The notes under the pieces: model-generated
The model's input: only the letters and a program-made list of their open reading frames with translations
Told to the model about the DNA's origin: nothing
Databases searched by the model: none
Program-made: the position numbers and the translations under genes
Origin: Spirochaetia bacterium UBA5368
GTDB lineage: Bacteria; Spirochaetota; UBA4802; UBA5368
Assembly (NCBI GenBank): GCA_002407865.1
Contig: DHPI01000031.1
Location: 1-15,215 of the forward strand
DNA length: 15,215 nucleotides
Direction: 5' to 3'
Part shown: piece by piece, positions 15,190 to 15,215 of the stretch
How positions within the stretch are numbered: position 1 is the first letter of the stretch
Layout: every line of letters starts with the position of its first letter

Positions 15190-15215
15190 ACGGCACCTCC
15201 TTGCATACACTTTAT

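Noticed and set aside
1..15215. CRISPR array, insertion sequence, tRNA or rRNA, or a defence system
   Set aside because: No regularly spaced repeats, transposase motifs, terminal inverted repeats, cloverleaf or rRNA-like sequence, or nuclease/toxin gene seen.

Overview
The window reads as a stretch of chromosome from a Gram-negative-type, flagellated bacterium, most likely a spirochaete (Spirochaetota). The main clue is the right end. It carries flaG followed by an unusually long fliD (about 675 residues, with a lysine/glutamate-rich middle and a DxDGD calcium-type loop), which fits the spirochaete form of FliD better than the shorter enterobacterial one. This is recognition from memory, not a phylogeny, and no 16S or tRNA gene is present to anchor it. 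I see no phage, transposon, CRISPR array or plasmid gene.

Layout, left half (mostly + strand). The first 51 bases look like the tail of an upstream gene. A strong intrinsic terminator follows, sitting right in front of argD. argD, argF and argG then run as a tight arginine operon (1-nt argD/argF gap, 44-nt argF/argG gap). Two tandem hairpins separate argG from a shortened, divergent acyl-CoA-dehydrogenase-like gene and two very small ORFs. A large cytoplasmic PAS-GAF-PAS-PAS-HD-GYP protein, a predicted cyclic-di-GMP phosphodiesterase, comes next. It converges on a small metallophosphoesterase gene on the - strand.

Layout, right half. A small DUF2934-type gene (-) and ispD (+) are divergent from a shared 205-bp intergenic region. 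ispD converges, with only 4 bp between stop codons, on a long - strand block. In transcription order that block is flaG, fliD, an unrecognised 333-aa gene, argH and mgtC. A good sigma-28 (FliA)-type promoter lies between flaG and fliD. argH overlaps mgtC by 8 bp.

How the genes work together. ArgD, ArgF, ArgG and ArgH cover acetylornithine formation and all three steps from ornithine to arginine, but argH is split off and lies downstream of the flagellar genes. FlaG, FliD and perhaps the 333-aa protein serve the flagellar filament. The HD-GYP protein could link signal sensing to c-di-GMP and so to motility. IspD belongs to the MEP isoprenoid pathway, and MgtC to membrane/Mg2+ homeostasis. Most of the window is ordinary core genome. 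The points worth a second look are regulatory (the argD leader terminator, the argH leader ORF, the sigma-28 site) and three poorly known proteins.
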